From: CAISCU01 sp943361925
Lineage (GTDB): Bacteria; Bacteroidota; Bacteroidia; UKL13-3
DNA: 64,000 bases
Assembly: GCA_943361925.1 (NCBI GenBank)
Contig: CALRIT020000005.1
Location: 124,001 to 188,000 of the forward strand
Direction: 5' to 3'
The position numbers and the translations under genes are program-made. How positions within the stretch are numbered: position 1 is the first letter of the stretch; every line of letters begins with the position of its first letter. Under the pieces are notes generated by a model. That model was not told the origin of the DNA and did not search any database. It worked only from the letters and a program-made list of their open reading frames with translations. Shown here in pieces: positions 52,207 to 61,209 of the stretch.

Positions 52207-52493
52207 ATAGTATTTCTAAGAAAGTATTATTAAGGTGATTAAAGCACGCCAAAACGGGCGCGACCCTTTGTTTCGCGCCCGTTTTGGCGTGAGGGTCTTT
52301 CATTCATTTTATTTTCTACAATAATGTCATCCCGATGGGATTCTAGGAATTTTCGTTAACAACCGGTTTCTATCTTTAATTCATCTTGCTTTGAATTAAA
52401 GCCCTCAATCAATTTTAAAATGTTAAGAGTTTTTCTAAAATAGATGATAGGTACACATGCGGATATTTGTATTTCTAAATTATTTCAAGCATA
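52207..52493. other. Intergenic region with hairpins
   Basis: 287 bp without a credible gene. It contains the GC-rich palindrome at 52245-52291, a short ATCCC/GGGAT palindrome near 52330 and a 10-bp stem CTTTAATTCA/TGAATTAAAG (52374-52383, 52392-52401), then the bidirectional terminator next to it. No ORF with start and coding bias was seen. Confidence 0.5.
52245..52291. repeat. Perfect GC-rich inverted repeat
   Basis: 18-bp arms CACGCCAAAACGGGCGCG and its exact complement, separated by 11 bases, with the stem extendable by one A-T pair. Far richer in GC than the surroundings. It lies 38 bp after the 51145-52206 stop. It could act as a terminator-like or REP-like element; there is no T-run directly after it. 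Confidence 0.85.
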
Positions 52494-52532
52494 AAAAAAC
52501 AGCATTTGTTCAATTGACAAATGCTGTTTTTT
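52494..52532. terminator. Bidirectional intrinsic terminator
   Basis: 16-bp stem AAAAAACAGCATTTGT with ACAAATGCTGTTTTTT around a 7-base loop. A-run on one side and T-run on the other, so it can end both the plus-strand 51145 gene and the minus-strand DUF2147 gene (stop at 52562). Confidence 0.88.
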
Positions 52533-52561
52533 ATATTTAATCTTTTAAAAGACTAATTAAA

Positions 52562-53023
52562 TTACTTTTTCTTTATTTCTAATCTTTTCCAAACATCTGT
52601 TCTTCCAAATGCAGAAATTCCAATAAAACCACGGATATTCATGGTGTTTTTATCTTCCATATTGATTACACAATTGTAGGTGCTACCACTTTCAGCATCG
52701 TAAATAGTTCCATCTTCCCAAGTATTTTCTCCTTTATATTCGAAACCACTTAATATTTTTAATCCTAATAAAGCGGCTGAACGTTTGCTTTCATCGGGAT
52801 TGTTTTTATCTGTTTTAGGTTTCTTTTCATCATTTAATGGCTCTTTTAACCAAACTATTCTGCCATAGTAAAAATTGCCGGCTTTAGTAATTAATATTCT
52901 GGCTTTACCATTACCTGTTTCCCATAAACCTACAATATCATCAGAACCTTGATTTTGCGCCAATGCAGGAATAGCAATACTGCTTAAGAATAAAGTGAAT
53001 AATAAAAGGATGTGTTTTTTCAT
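52562..53023 (-). CDS. DUF2147 exported protein
   Basis: 153 residues. Signal peptide MKKHILLLFTLFLSSIAIP, cut near ALA. The mature part has the DUF2147 pattern: GLWETGNGKARILITKAG, YYGRIVWLKEP, LLGLKILSGFEYKG, WEDGTIYDAESGSTYNC and FGRTDVWKRL. Periplasmic lipocalin-like fold is expected; function unknown. Flanked by a strong terminator. Confidence 0.86.
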   Translation of the reverse strand: MKKHILLLFTLFLSSIAIPALAQNQGSDDIVGLWETGNGKARILITKAGNFYYGRIVWLKEPLNDEKKPKTDKNNPDESKRSAALLGLKILSGFEYKGENTWEDGTIYDAESGSTYNCVINMEDKNTMNIRGFIGISAFGRTDVWKRLEIKKK

Positions 53024-53141
53024 GTGAATTTAGTTTTCTACAAACAAAACTTAATTTCTATATTTTTAATGATTTTATTTTTTGCAAAATATGCAATTCA
53101 AATTCTGACAGATTTCTGATACAAATTTTCAATCAGGTTAA

Positions 53142-53264
53142 AGTTGGATTGATTTTACAAGTATTGAAACCATTACTAAATTGGCAAAATCCCCCAATAG
53201 TAAAGTTATTAATAAAGATGGAAATGCTCCATTTTTAATAGATAAAGAACCTTCAAAAAAGTAA
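53142..53264 (+). pseudogene. Possible remnant of an SPFH/prohibitin-like C-terminus
   Basis: An open frame without start codon, ending in TAA at 53262, reads SWIDFTSIETITKLAKSP, then NSKVINKDGNAPFLID and a Lys-rich end. The SPNSKV-type motif recalls the C-terminal part of SPFH/band 7 proteins. A TAA immediately upstream closes the frame. It is small and may be chance; it is offered as a decayed remnant only. Confidence 0.25.
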
Positions 53265-53312
53265 GTTAGTTATTTCCTATTGAAGTAGCATATTCTGTTG
53301 GTTCGGCAGGTA

Positions 53313-56057
53313 TTATTTGGGTATTGAGAAATAAAAAGTACTGCCAACATTTTCGGTACTTTCAGCCCAAATTTTTCCTCCATGTTTTTCAATAAAATCT
53401 TTACATAAAATCAAACCCAAACCTGTGCTTGGTTCTCCATCTGTGCCGGGTCGATTGCTGTGTTCATCTATTTTAAATAGTTTATTAATCAAATCAGGCT
53501 TCATTCCAATTCCATCATCGCTTATAAAAATTGTAATGTTATTGTTTGATTCTAAAGCATTAATTCTTATGCTTCCATTGGTATTGGTAAACTTAATAGC
53601 ATTACTCAATAAGTTTCTTACAATAGCTGAAAACATATTTATATCAGCATGAACAGTTAAGTTTTCAGGAACTAAAATAGATACATTAATTTTCTTCTTG
53701 GCAGCTTGGTCCTTTAATGTTTTTACAGTTTCTTCAATTCGGGTTTTAACAAAAATTGGTTTTGGATCGAATGCTAAAACACCTCTTTGTAACCTCGACC
53801 ATTCTAAAAGATTTTCTAATAAATTATGCAGGTTGTTTGCCGAAATACTCATGGCTTCAGCAAATTCATGGATTTCTTCACGACTCAAATCAGAAATATC
53901 ATCAACCATAATTTTTGTTAAACCCATAAAGGCACTAAAAGGATTCCTTAAATCATGTGCTATAATGGAAAAGAATTTATCTTTTTCAGCGATTACTTTT
54001 AATAGTTGTGCATTCTTTGATGCAATTTCTACTTGTATTTTTTTTGTTTCAGTTGTATCAATTAATAAACCATGCCATAGAACTTCACCATCAATTTGCA
54101 TCTCAGGTTTAGATATAACATGCATCCACTTGACTTCACCATTTACTATTATTTTTCCTTCCCAATCTAATAAAGTTTTTTGATGCAATGCCTCTTTGTT
54201 TTTTATTAGAAATTCGTTCCATTCATCAGGGTGAATTAATCTAACGACTGTTTTTGAATCTTGCATGATTTCATTTATCGGCAATGCAATCATTTCAGAA
54301 AATTTTGGGCTTACATAATCAAAGTTAAAGCAATCATTTAAAATGAAAACTCCTACATCAATATTGGCAACTAAGTTATCGTATTGTTTTTTGCTTCTTT
54401 CAAGTTCATGTTTTGCAATTATTTTATCAGTAATTTCTTGACTACTTGTTCTAAAACCAATAGAATTGCCATCTGAATTAAAAATGGGTCGCCAAGAAAC
54501 GGAAATCCATATAAACGAACCATCTTTTTTATTGGCCCGTATTTCTATATTTTCTCCTGAACTTCCTTGCAATGCTTCTGTGAATTTTACTTTTACCATT
54601 TCTAAGTCTAAAGGGTGAACACACATTTTTAAAAAATCAGGAGCCTTCATATATTGCTCAGGAGTAAATCCAGTTAGTTGAATTGAATTTTGATTCATCC
54701 ATAAGAGCTCACCATTGCTATCAAACCAAGCTTCCCAACTGGCAGAATAATTGGCTATAGATTTGAACTTGTCTTCACTTTCTTTTAAAGTTTGCTGGCT
54801 CTTTTTTAGTTCACTTAAATCTTCAAAACTACCTACAAGGCCCAAATAATTATTCTTTTCATCTTTGATGGTACTAATTTTGCACGCTGCCGGAAACAAA
54901 GATTTATCCTTTTTAAGCCCAATAAATTCACCTGATGCTGAACCATTTTTATAAGCCTCTTCAATTAATAAACGCATTTTTTGGGGTTCATGCCAAAAAC
55001 TTAGAGCACTTACACCAAGCATTTGTTTTGCAGAATCATATGCCCACTGTTTCACCAATGAAGGATTTACATAAGTTAAATTTCCATTTAAATCTGTAAT
55101 GCCAATTGGTAACAAAGACGAATCTAGTGCTACATTTTTAATGTGTAATGCTTCAACTATTTTCTTTCTATCTGTTAAATCTAGTAAGCTTATTACTACT
55201 TCTTCTATTTCGCCACTTTCGTTTAATTCAGGAAAACCATTTACCATTAACCAAGTGGCTTCAATAGAACCTTTTTTGCGACAACCCATCAAATAATTTT
55301 GGATACTTTCTCTGTTTCTGAGAATTTTTCTAATTGGACAAGTTTCATCATTAATCAGCTCTTCGCTTTCATCTAAATATTCCCATTCAACTTTGAATTG
55401 AAAAATATTAGATTCTTCATCCTTGATCATGTCAAACATGCTGCATGCTTTAGGATTTGCCAAAATAATTTCCCCACTTGGTGTATAAACCAAAATGCCA
55501 ATTTCAAGATTATTTAATAATCCTCTATGCCTTTCTTCACTTTCTTTAAAAGCTAAATCAGCTTGCTTTTTTTTGCTTATATCTCTAATGATATTCAAAT
55601 GGTAAACATCACCTAAATCGGAAATTATACAACTATTGGCTTCCAAAATTCTTGTTTCACCACCTGGAGTTTTAATGGTAAATTCTTGAGTTTGATTTGG
55701 TCCCAATTCAGGGTCATTAAATGATAATAATACTTCCTGTTTTAATTTTTCTTCTAATCCAGGCTTCTTTTCAGAATCAGGAGCTAGGGCATATTTGATA
55801 TCCCAAAGAGATTTGCCAATTGCATCCTCTGCTTTGATGCCGCTTATAGATTCAATGGCATTATTCCAACTTATGATGATTCCTTCTTTATTGCAAATAA
55901 TTTTCCCATCACGCGAAAGATTGATAAAGTTAGCAAATTCGGGATGAGCAAAGATGGACGTTTCAGGTAGATTTAATTCTCTATTCTGATCAGCAAGAAG
56001 TTCTAATTCTTTTAGTTTAGATTTCAGTTCATCATAGGTTGGTTTTCCAGTTTTCAT
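53313..56057 (-). CDS. Soluble multi-PAS sensor histidine kinase
   Basis: 914 residues without clear transmembrane helices, so cytosolic. Five PAS/PAC-type domains are arranged from about residue 40 to 680 (examples SRDGKIICNKEGIIISWNNAIE, GILVYTPSGEIILANPKA, ITDLNGNLTYVNPSLV, NGELLWMNQNSIQLTGF, GVFILNDCFNFDYVS). The HisKA/HATPase core has phosphoacceptor His701 in IIAHDLRNP, an N-box (RNLLSNAIKF) and the G-boxes (DDGIGM, STGLGLILCKDF). No receiver is attached, so a separate regulator is needed. Preceded by a -7 box at 56101-56108. Confidence 0.93.
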   Translation of the reverse strand: MKTGKPTYDELKSKLKELELLADQNRELNLPETSIFAHPEFANFINLSRDGKIICNKEGIIISWNNAIESISGIKAEDAIGKSLWDIKYALAPDSEKKPGLEEKLKQEVLLSFNDPELGPNQTQEFTIKTPGGETRILEANSCIISDLGDVYHLNIIRDISKKKQADLAFKESEERHRGLLNNLEIGILVYTPSGEIILANPKACSMFDMIKDEESNIFQFKVEWEYLDESEELINDETCPIRKILRNRESIQNYLMGCRKKGSIEATWLMVNGFPELNESGEIEEVVISLLDLTDRKKIVEALHIKNVALDSSLLPIGITDLNGNLTYVNPSLVKQWAYDSAKQMLGVSALSFWHEPQKMRLLIEEAYKNGSASGEFIGLKKDKSLFPAACKISTIKDEKNNYLGLVGSFEDLSELKKSQQTLKESEDKFKSIANYSASWEAWFDSNGELLWMNQNSIQLTGFTPEQYMKAPDFLKMCVHPLDLEMVKVKFTEALQGSSGENIEIRANKKDGSFIWISVSWRPIFNSDGNSIGFRTSSQEITDKIIAKHELERSKKQYDNLVANIDVGVFILNDCFNFDYVSPKFSEMIALPINEIMQDSKTVVRLIHPDEWNEFLIKNKEALHQKTLLDWEGKIIVNGEVKWMHVISKPEMQIDGEVLWHGLLIDTTETKKIQVEIASKNAQLLKVIAEKDKFFSIIAHDLRNPFSAFMGLTKIMVDDISDLSREEIHEFAEAMSISANNLHNLLENLLEWSRLQRGVLAFDPKPIFVKTRIEETVKTLKDQAAKKKINVSILVPENLTVHADINMFSAIVRNLLSNAIKFTNTNGSIRINALESNNNITIFISDDGIGMKPDLINKLFKIDEHSNRPGTDGEPSTGLGLILCKDFIEKHGGKIWAESTENVGSTFYFSIPK

Positions 56058-56100
56058 TTTAAGAGTAATAAAATTGTAGTCTTATCCACTATTATTTACT

Positions 56101-56108
56101 CAAAGTTA
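56101..56108 (-). promoter_or_regulatory. Candidate -7 box of the PAS kinase gene
   Basis: TAACTTTG on the minus strand, exact TAnnTTTG, 43 bases before the ATG at 56057. The nearest TTG is 26 bases upstream, longer than usual. Confidence 0.35.
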
Positions 56109-56257
56109 TTCTGACTTAGCTTCATTAAAAATGACAATTCTCTGTTTTTGATTGATAAATCATTTGTTTCTAACTGATTTATATTATGATTTTGGACAAT
56201 TATTTAGTTGACTTGCAATTTCTTTTCAAAACCTATAATTAATTCGTAATAAACCAA

Positions 56258-57556
56258 TTACCTGCGTCTATCTGATTTTGGTTTGCCAAATCTTCTTTCA
56301 GGTTTTGCTGATTGAGCATTTGGCTTTGGACGTGCATGTCCACCGCCACCACCAGATTGACCTCTTTCACCACCTCTGCCTCTGCCTTGTTGTTGCTTAG
56401 GTGCTTTTTCAGGATTATGGTCCATTAATGGAAATGGATGTTCATCTATAACAGGAATCTTTTTAGCAATTAATTTTTCAATGTCTTTCAAGTATGCTTT
56501 TTCTTCTGCATCACAGAATGAAAATGCAGTTCCTTTTGCACCGGCTCTTCCTGTTCTGCCAATTCTATGCACATAAGTTTCTGCAGGATTTGGCATTTCA
56601 AAATTGATAACATATTCCAATTCATCAACATCAATTCCTCTTGCAGCAATATCTGTTGCAACTAAAACTCTTGTGGTTTGTGCTTTGAAATTATTTAATG
56701 CTTTCTGACGTGCATTCTGTGCTTTATTTCCATGAATGGCTTCTGCTTTAATATCGTGTTTTACTAAAAGACGAACCACTTTATCGGCACCATGTTTGGT
56801 TCTGGTAAACACCAATGCAGTTTTAATATTTTTATCTTTTAAAACCTCTAATAAAAGGTTCATCTTGTTTCCTTTGTCAACAAAAAACACATGTTGTTTA
56901 ATGATATCAACTGTTGATGAAACAGGAGTTACAGTTACCTTTAAAGGATTTGCAAGAATAGTAGCTGCCAACTTAACAATCTCAGGAGGCATGGTTGCTG
57001 AGAAGAATAAGGATTGTCTGTTTTTTGGAAGTTTAACCAGAAGTTTCTTTACATCATGAATGAAACCCATGTCTAACATCCTGTCTGCTTCATCCAAAAC
57101 AAATACTTCAATATCTTTTAAAGAAAGATGTCCCTGGTTCATTAAATCGATTAATCTTCCCGGTGTAGCAATCACTATATCAACTCCATTACGAAGTGCC
57201 TGTGTTTGCGGATTTTGTCCAACTCCACCAAAAATTACGGTGTTTGTTAAGCCTGTATATCTGCCATAAGCATCAAAACTTTCACCAATTTGAATGGCAA
57301 GTTCACGTGTTGGAGTTACAATTAAACTTCTAACTTTTCTTCTTTTATCAAAGCCTTTGTTGGCATATAAAATTTGTAGAATAGGAATAGCAAATGCTGC
57401 TGTTTTACCAGTACCTGTTTGCGCACAGCCTAGTAAGTCGGAGCCTTGTAATACAATTGGGATAGATTGTGCCTGAATAGGAGTGGGGTTTTTGTAACCT
57501 TCTTCTGTAAGGGCTTTTAAAATAGGATCAATTAGATTTAATGATTCAAATTGCAT
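56258..57556 (-). CDS. rhlE: DEAD-box RNA helicase (RhlE type)
   Basis: 432 residues. Q-motif (ALTEEGYKNPTPIQAQSIP), motif I AQTGTGKT (residues 41-48), Ia PTRELA, II DEADRMLDMGF, III SAT, and VI HRIGRTGRAG. The C-terminal tail is rich in Arg, Gly and Lys (QQQGRGRGGERGQSGGGGG), an RNA-binding extension common in Bacteroidota helicases. Unwinds short RNA duplexes in ribosome assembly or RNA decay. It follows rlmF by 75 bp on the same strand; rRNA-related genes are thus grouped. RhlE is a best name, not proven against other DEAD proteins. Confidence 0.9.
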   Translation of the reverse strand: MQFESLNLIDPILKALTEEGYKNPTPIQAQSIPIVLQGSDLLGCAQTGTGKTAAFAIPILQILYANKGFDKRRKVRSLIVTPTRELAIQIGESFDAYGRYTGLTNTVIFGGVGQNPQTQALRNGVDIVIATPGRLIDLMNQGHLSLKDIEVFVLDEADRMLDMGFIHDVKKLLVKLPKNRQSLFFSATMPPEIVKLAATILANPLKVTVTPVSSTVDIIKQHVFFVDKGNKMNLLLEVLKDKNIKTALVFTRTKHGADKVVRLLVKHDIKAEAIHGNKAQNARQKALNNFKAQTTRVLVATDIAARGIDVDELEYVINFEMPNPAETYVHRIGRTGRAGAKGTAFSFCDAEEKAYLKDIEKLIAKKIPVIDEHPFPLMDHNPEKAPKQQQGRGRGGERGQSGGGGGHARPKPNAQSAKPERRFGKPKSDRRR

Positions 57557-57631
57557 GAATGTTTTTCAATTTCATATGATGAACACGAATTTGTCCTCAT
57601 AGAATCCTCGCAAGATAAGCCTTTTAGATTG

Positions 57632-58585
57632 CTAATTACTTTTTCTATTCCTAAGCCAATCTTGCTGTTCGCTTTTATTTAAGAAAGTCCATACTAAAAT
57701 TCTACTTTTCTTTTGTCCTTGCGACATGTCAATTATCTTGTATTCCTCACATTCTAAGCGTTCTAGTAAAGGGCGAACAGAAGAAATAGTTTCTTGTTTT
57801 GAAACTAAACTGCTAAACCAACATACTTGTTTGGCAAACTCTTTACTTTCTTTAATCATTTTTCTGATGAACATTTCTTCACCACCTTCACACCACAATT
57901 CTTTATTTGTGCCACCAAAGTTTAATACCGGTTTTTTGATATGTCGGTTTTTTAGGTTCCTTACTTTTCTCAAAGATTGTTCATTGGCTTCTTCTGCACT
58001 GGCATGAAATGGAGGATTACAAAGGGTGAAATCATACATTTCTCCTTCTTTGATGATGCCTTTGAAGTAGTTATTTTCCTGAACCTGGTGTCGTAATTCA
58101 ATGGCATTTGAAAGATTTGAATTGTTTGAAACGATATCTTTTGCATGAGCCAAAGCTTTTGCATCGATATCGGTTCCTACAAAATTCCATTTATAAATTG
58201 AATGACCTAAAATTGGATAAATGCAATTAGCTCCCACTCCAATATCAATGCCTTTCAAATTTTTATGATAAGCCAAATGTTCTGCCAAATGGTGAATATA
58301 ATCGGCTCTGCCTGGTATTGGCGGACATAAATATGCTGCGGGTAAATCCCAGAATTTGATTTGATAAAAGGACGAAAGTAATGCTTTATTTAATGTTTTT
58401 ACCGCAAGTGGATCAGCAAAATCAATGCTTAAATTGCCATATTTATTTGGTTTAACAAACGCTTTTAGCGGCTCACAATCTTCAATTAGTTTTGGGAAAT
58501 CATAGGCTTCCCGATGTGCATTATTAGGATGTAGATTTGTTTTGGTACCTACAACTAAATTAACATTAGATACTTCCTTTTTCAT
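57632..58585 (-). CDS. rlmF: 23S rRNA (adenine1618-N6)-methyltransferase
   Basis: 317 residues. RlmF-type features: YDFPKLIEDCEPLKAFV near the start, LPAAYLCPPIPGRADYIHHLA, SAM-binding GIDIGVGANCIYPILG (about 115-130) and the catalytic NPPFHAS motif near residue 190. Methylates A1618 of 23S rRNA with SAM. Start codon overlaps the rluF stop (TAATG). Confidence 0.92.
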   Translation of the reverse strand: MKKEVSNVNLVVGTKTNLHPNNAHREAYDFPKLIEDCEPLKAFVKPNKYGNLSIDFADPLAVKTLNKALLSSFYQIKFWDLPAAYLCPPIPGRADYIHHLAEHLAYHKNLKGIDIGVGANCIYPILGHSIYKWNFVGTDIDAKALAHAKDIVSNNSNLSNAIELRHQVQENNYFKGIIKEGEMYDFTLCNPPFHASAEEANEQSLRKVRNLKNRHIKKPVLNFGGTNKELWCEGGEEMFIRKMIKESKEFAKQVCWFSSLVSKQETISSVRPLLERLECEEYKIIDMSQGQKKSRILVWTFLNKSEQQDWLRNRKSN

Positions 58586-59514
58586 TAACCTTTTCTCCTG
58601 CTGCTGTTATTGTTTCTTCCCGGTCCCTTTGAGAAACCTCTGCTTGCATTTGAATTACTTCTAGGTGAACCATAAAACTTAGGTGCTGCTTTTTTAGCCG
58701 CAGTAAAACTACTTGCTTTTTTTGCTTTTGCAGCATCTGGTTTATCACTTTTATTTGCCGGCTTATTGCTAGCTGAAGAAGGTTTTTTATCCTCCGAAGA
58801 TGAGTTTTCTATCATTTTATATATTCCCGCCATTTCTTGTTCTGTTAAATCTCTCCAATCGCCAACCGGTAAACCTTTTAGACTTATGTTCATTATTCTA
58901 ACACGTTCTAATTTGGTTACCTCATATCCAAAATGCTCACACATTCTCCTAATTTGTCTGTTTAAACCCTGGATAAGAATGATTCTAAAAACATTCACAC
59001 CTTCCTGTTTAACCTTACATTTTTTGGTTGTTACACCCAACATCGGCACACCTGCAGCCATTCCATTAATTGCAGCTTCTGTTAATGGTTTATTTACTGT
59101 AACAATATACTCCTTTTCATGCTCATTCCCTGCTCTAAGAATTTTATTTACGATATCTCCATTATTGGTCAGGAAGATTAAGCCTTGTGAATCCTTATCT
59201 AATCGGCCAATTGGGAATACTCTTTTGCTATGATTTACAAATCTTACAATATTGTCTTCTACACCATCTTCTGTAGTTGACGTAATTCCAACAGGTTTAT
59301 TTAAAGCAATAAATACAATATCTTCACCTTTTCTGGGTTCCAGGTTGATCCCATTCACACGAACTTTATCGCCAATACGAACCTGATCACCAACGCTAGC
59401 TCGTTTTCCATTGATAAAAACATGACCATTTTCAATGTATTTATCGGCTTCTCTTCTTGAGCATAAACCGCTTTCACTAATAAATTTATTTAACCTAACA
59501 GGAGCAACTTGCAT
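58585..59514 (-). CDS. rluF: 23S rRNA pseudouridine synthase RluF-like, with basic tail
   Basis: 309 residues from the ATG at 59514. An S4 domain (RLNKFISESGLCSRREADKY) precedes the pseudouridine synthase domain with catalytic Asp in RLDKDSQGL and GLNRQIRRMCEHFGYEV, and WRDLTEQE near its end. The last about 70 residues are a low-complexity tail rich in Ser, Lys, Ala and Arg, probably RNA-binding. RluF modifies U2604; RluB/RluE-like alternatives cannot be fully excluded. A longer frame to 59619 would run into palindromic repeat sequence and is rejected. Confidence 0.88.
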   Translation of the reverse strand: MQVAPVRLNKFISESGLCSRREADKYIENGHVFINGKRASVGDQVRIGDKVRVNGINLEPRKGEDIVFIALNKPVGITSTTEDGVEDNIVRFVNHSKRVFPIGRLDKDSQGLIFLTNNGDIVNKILRAGNEHEKEYIVTVNKPLTEAAINGMAAGVPMLGVTTKKCKVKQEGVNVFRIILIQGLNRQIRRMCEHFGYEVTKLERVRIMNISLKGLPVGDWRDLTEQEMAGIYKMIENSSSEDKKPSSASNKPANKSDKPDAAKAKKASSFTAAKKAAPKFYGSPRSNSNASRGFSKGPGRNNNSSRRKG

Positions 59515-59560
59515 GATTGAATTTTGCGCTAAGGTAACCAATCGGATGGAATTGTTTTGG

Positions 59561-59674
59561 GGCACGCGATAAATCGGTATGGCACGTGATGAATCGGCGT
59601 GCCTACGAGGTGGTATCATCGCAATTTATCGCGATGTCTCGCGCAAGAAGATACGCGATAAATCGCGTATCTAC
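59561..59674. repeat. Palindromic repeat cluster A
   Basis: Several copies of the CGCGAT-n-ATCGCG palindrome family. A 23-bp one at 59581-59603 has outer arms GGCA/TGCC. One at 59614-59634 has CATCGC/GCGATG arms. A perfect one at 59650-59671 has 10-bp arms GATACGCGAT/ATCGCGTATC. The last base of the perfect copy is also the last base of the TAG stop codon of the neighbouring gene (59671-59673). Confidence 0.85.
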
Positions 59675-60573
59675 GGGTGAACGATTTTTACAAATTCAAT
59701 TCCTGAATTTGTTTCAATTTCAACAAGATAAATTCCTGTTTTTAATGATAGAATTTCAAAATTTATCAAGGCTGAATTAGAAATTATTTCAGATAAAATA
59801 TGTTGACCTAGAATGTTGTATATCTTAATCTTTCCGTTGGTTTTAAAATCTATTTGAAAGAAATTGTTAGCATAATAAGTTTCATATTCAGGCGACTTTT
59901 GTGTTTTAGGAATTGATGCTGATTTGTCACAATTGCCTTTATACAAAGTATCGTTGTTCAATGTAAAATAGTTTAATTGGTAACCGCATTCAGGACAACC
60001 ATTTTTGCAGAAAGGTGTAAACAAGCCGGTATTTGGACCAATTCCTTCAATTAAATAATTTGCAGAAGGAAAGGTTCTTGATGACAATTGCCAGCTTTTT
60101 AAACTGGTATTTCCTAAACATACAATTTCTGTATTTTCGAATGTCAAGTCTTTTACTGATGAGCATGCAAAATCATAAACACCTTTATTGTAAGCATCAC
60201 CTTTTACAAGATTAAAATCATACAGCAATTGATCATTGTTGTTGATGTCGATATAGTAAAATTTATTATTCTCAACTCTAATGAAGGAATATTTAGTTTG
60301 GATAGGTAATTGAGTTTTTACCCAGCTAATTATTCCCATTGAATCTAGGCGGGTAGAATGACTGGAAGCTATTGTTTCTTTTAGTTTCAGGTATTTTTTG
60401 TTTGAAATAAAAGTATCAGAAACACCTTCAATATCTTTAATGGATTCAGTGATTAAATTACTTGAAGTATAAAACTGACTTTGGTTCCAGTGAGCCGTTG
60501 TGTTAAGGGTTATTTGAGCATGAAGTTGATCAAATAACAAAAAAGTGATTAATACGAGTAAGATTTTTTTCAT
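59671..60573 (-). CDS. Secreted T9SS cargo protein
   Basis: 300 residues. Signal peptide MKKILLVLITFLLFDQLHA. The mature part contains Cys pairs (FCKNGCPECGYQLNYF) and no recognised enzyme motif. The C-terminal about 70 residues form a T9SS type A sorting domain (IKIYNILGQHILSEI ... LKTGIYLVEIET ... FVKIVHP). Its TAG stop lies exactly at the edge of repeat cluster A. Function unknown. Confidence 0.83.
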   Translation of the reverse strand: MKKILLVLITFLLFDQLHAQITLNTTAHWNQSQFYTSSNLITESIKDIEGVSDTFISNKKYLKLKETIASSHSTRLDSMGIISWVKTQLPIQTKYSFIRVENNKFYYIDINNNDQLLYDFNLVKGDAYNKGVYDFACSSVKDLTFENTEIVCLGNTSLKSWQLSSRTFPSANYLIEGIGPNTGLFTPFCKNGCPECGYQLNYFTLNNDTLYKGNCDKSASIPKTQKSPEYETYYANNFFQIDFKTNGKIKIYNILGQHILSEIISNSALINFEILSLKTGIYLVEIETNSGIEFVKIVHP

Positions 60574-60644
60574 ATGTATTCTCCTTTATATCAGGGAATT
60601 TAATGAAAAATTTACAATTTGCAATTATTGGTGTAAGATCGTTG

Positions 60645-60754
60645 TATCATCGCGATTTATCGCGATGCACGCGATAAGGCACGCGATGAAATACGGATAC
60701 GTGATAAAATAGGGATACGCGATAAATACGGATACGCGATAAATCGCGTATCTA
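60645..60754. repeat. Palindromic repeat cluster B
   Basis: Contains a perfect CATCGCGAT/ATCGCGATG palindrome (60648-60667), two units of the GGATACGCGAT type about 18 bases long, and a perfect GATACGCGAT/ATCGCGTATC palindrome (60731-60752). The TAG stop of the VOC gene (60752-60754) starts at the palindrome's end, in the same register as cluster A. Confidence 0.85.
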
Positions 60755-61207
60755 CGATTCAAATGCTTTGATTAAATCGATGATTACAATTTTATCCATT
60801 TGCAACATGGCCTGCATTACCTGATTGGCTTTTGTTTTGTCGGGTGCATTTAACAAACTACCCAAAATAGGGGGGACAATTTGCCAGGATACACCAAATT
60901 TATCTTTTAGCCAGCCGCAACGTTGTTGTTCACCACCATCGGAAAGTTTATCCCATAGTTCATCAATTTCTTCTTGTGTATCGCAATTCACAAAAAAGGA
61001 GATGGCAGGTGAAAATGTAAACATGGGTCCACCATTTAGAACCTGAAAAACCTGACCCTCGATTTCAAAAGTGGCTGTCATAAGTTTGTTATCAGGACCA
61101 ATTCTCGATTCTGTTTTTATTTTTCCATGTTTAAAAATGCTTGTATAAAACTGAATAGCTTCTTCAGCGTTGTCGTCAAACCAAAGGAAAGGGATTATTT
61201 TTTGCAT
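60752..61207 (-). CDS. VOC-family (PhnB-like) protein
   Basis: 151 residues. MQKIIPFLWFDDNAEEAIQFYTSIF, ATFEIEGQVFQVLNGGP and PAISFFVNCDTQEEIDELW match the PhnB/glyoxalase-like VOC fold often annotated as 3-demethylubiquinone methyltransferase-like. The enzymatic role is unassigned. A 28-residue ORF ends 2 bp before its ATG, suggesting cotranslation. Proteins like this often sit near ArsR and SRPBCC genes, as here. Confidence 0.86.
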   Translation of the reverse strand: MQKIIPFLWFDDNAEEAIQFYTSIFKHGKIKTESRIGPDNKLMTATFEIEGQVFQVLNGGPMFTFSPAISFFVNCDTQEEIDELWDKLSDGGEQQRCGWLKDKFGVSWQIVPPILGSLLNAPDKTKANQVMQAMLQMDKIVIIDLIKAFES

Positions 61208-61209
61208 AA

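Noticed and set aside
59515..59619. N-terminal extension of RluF up to 59619
   Set aside because: The added residues come from palindromic repeat sequence; the S4 domain starts right after the ATG at 59514.
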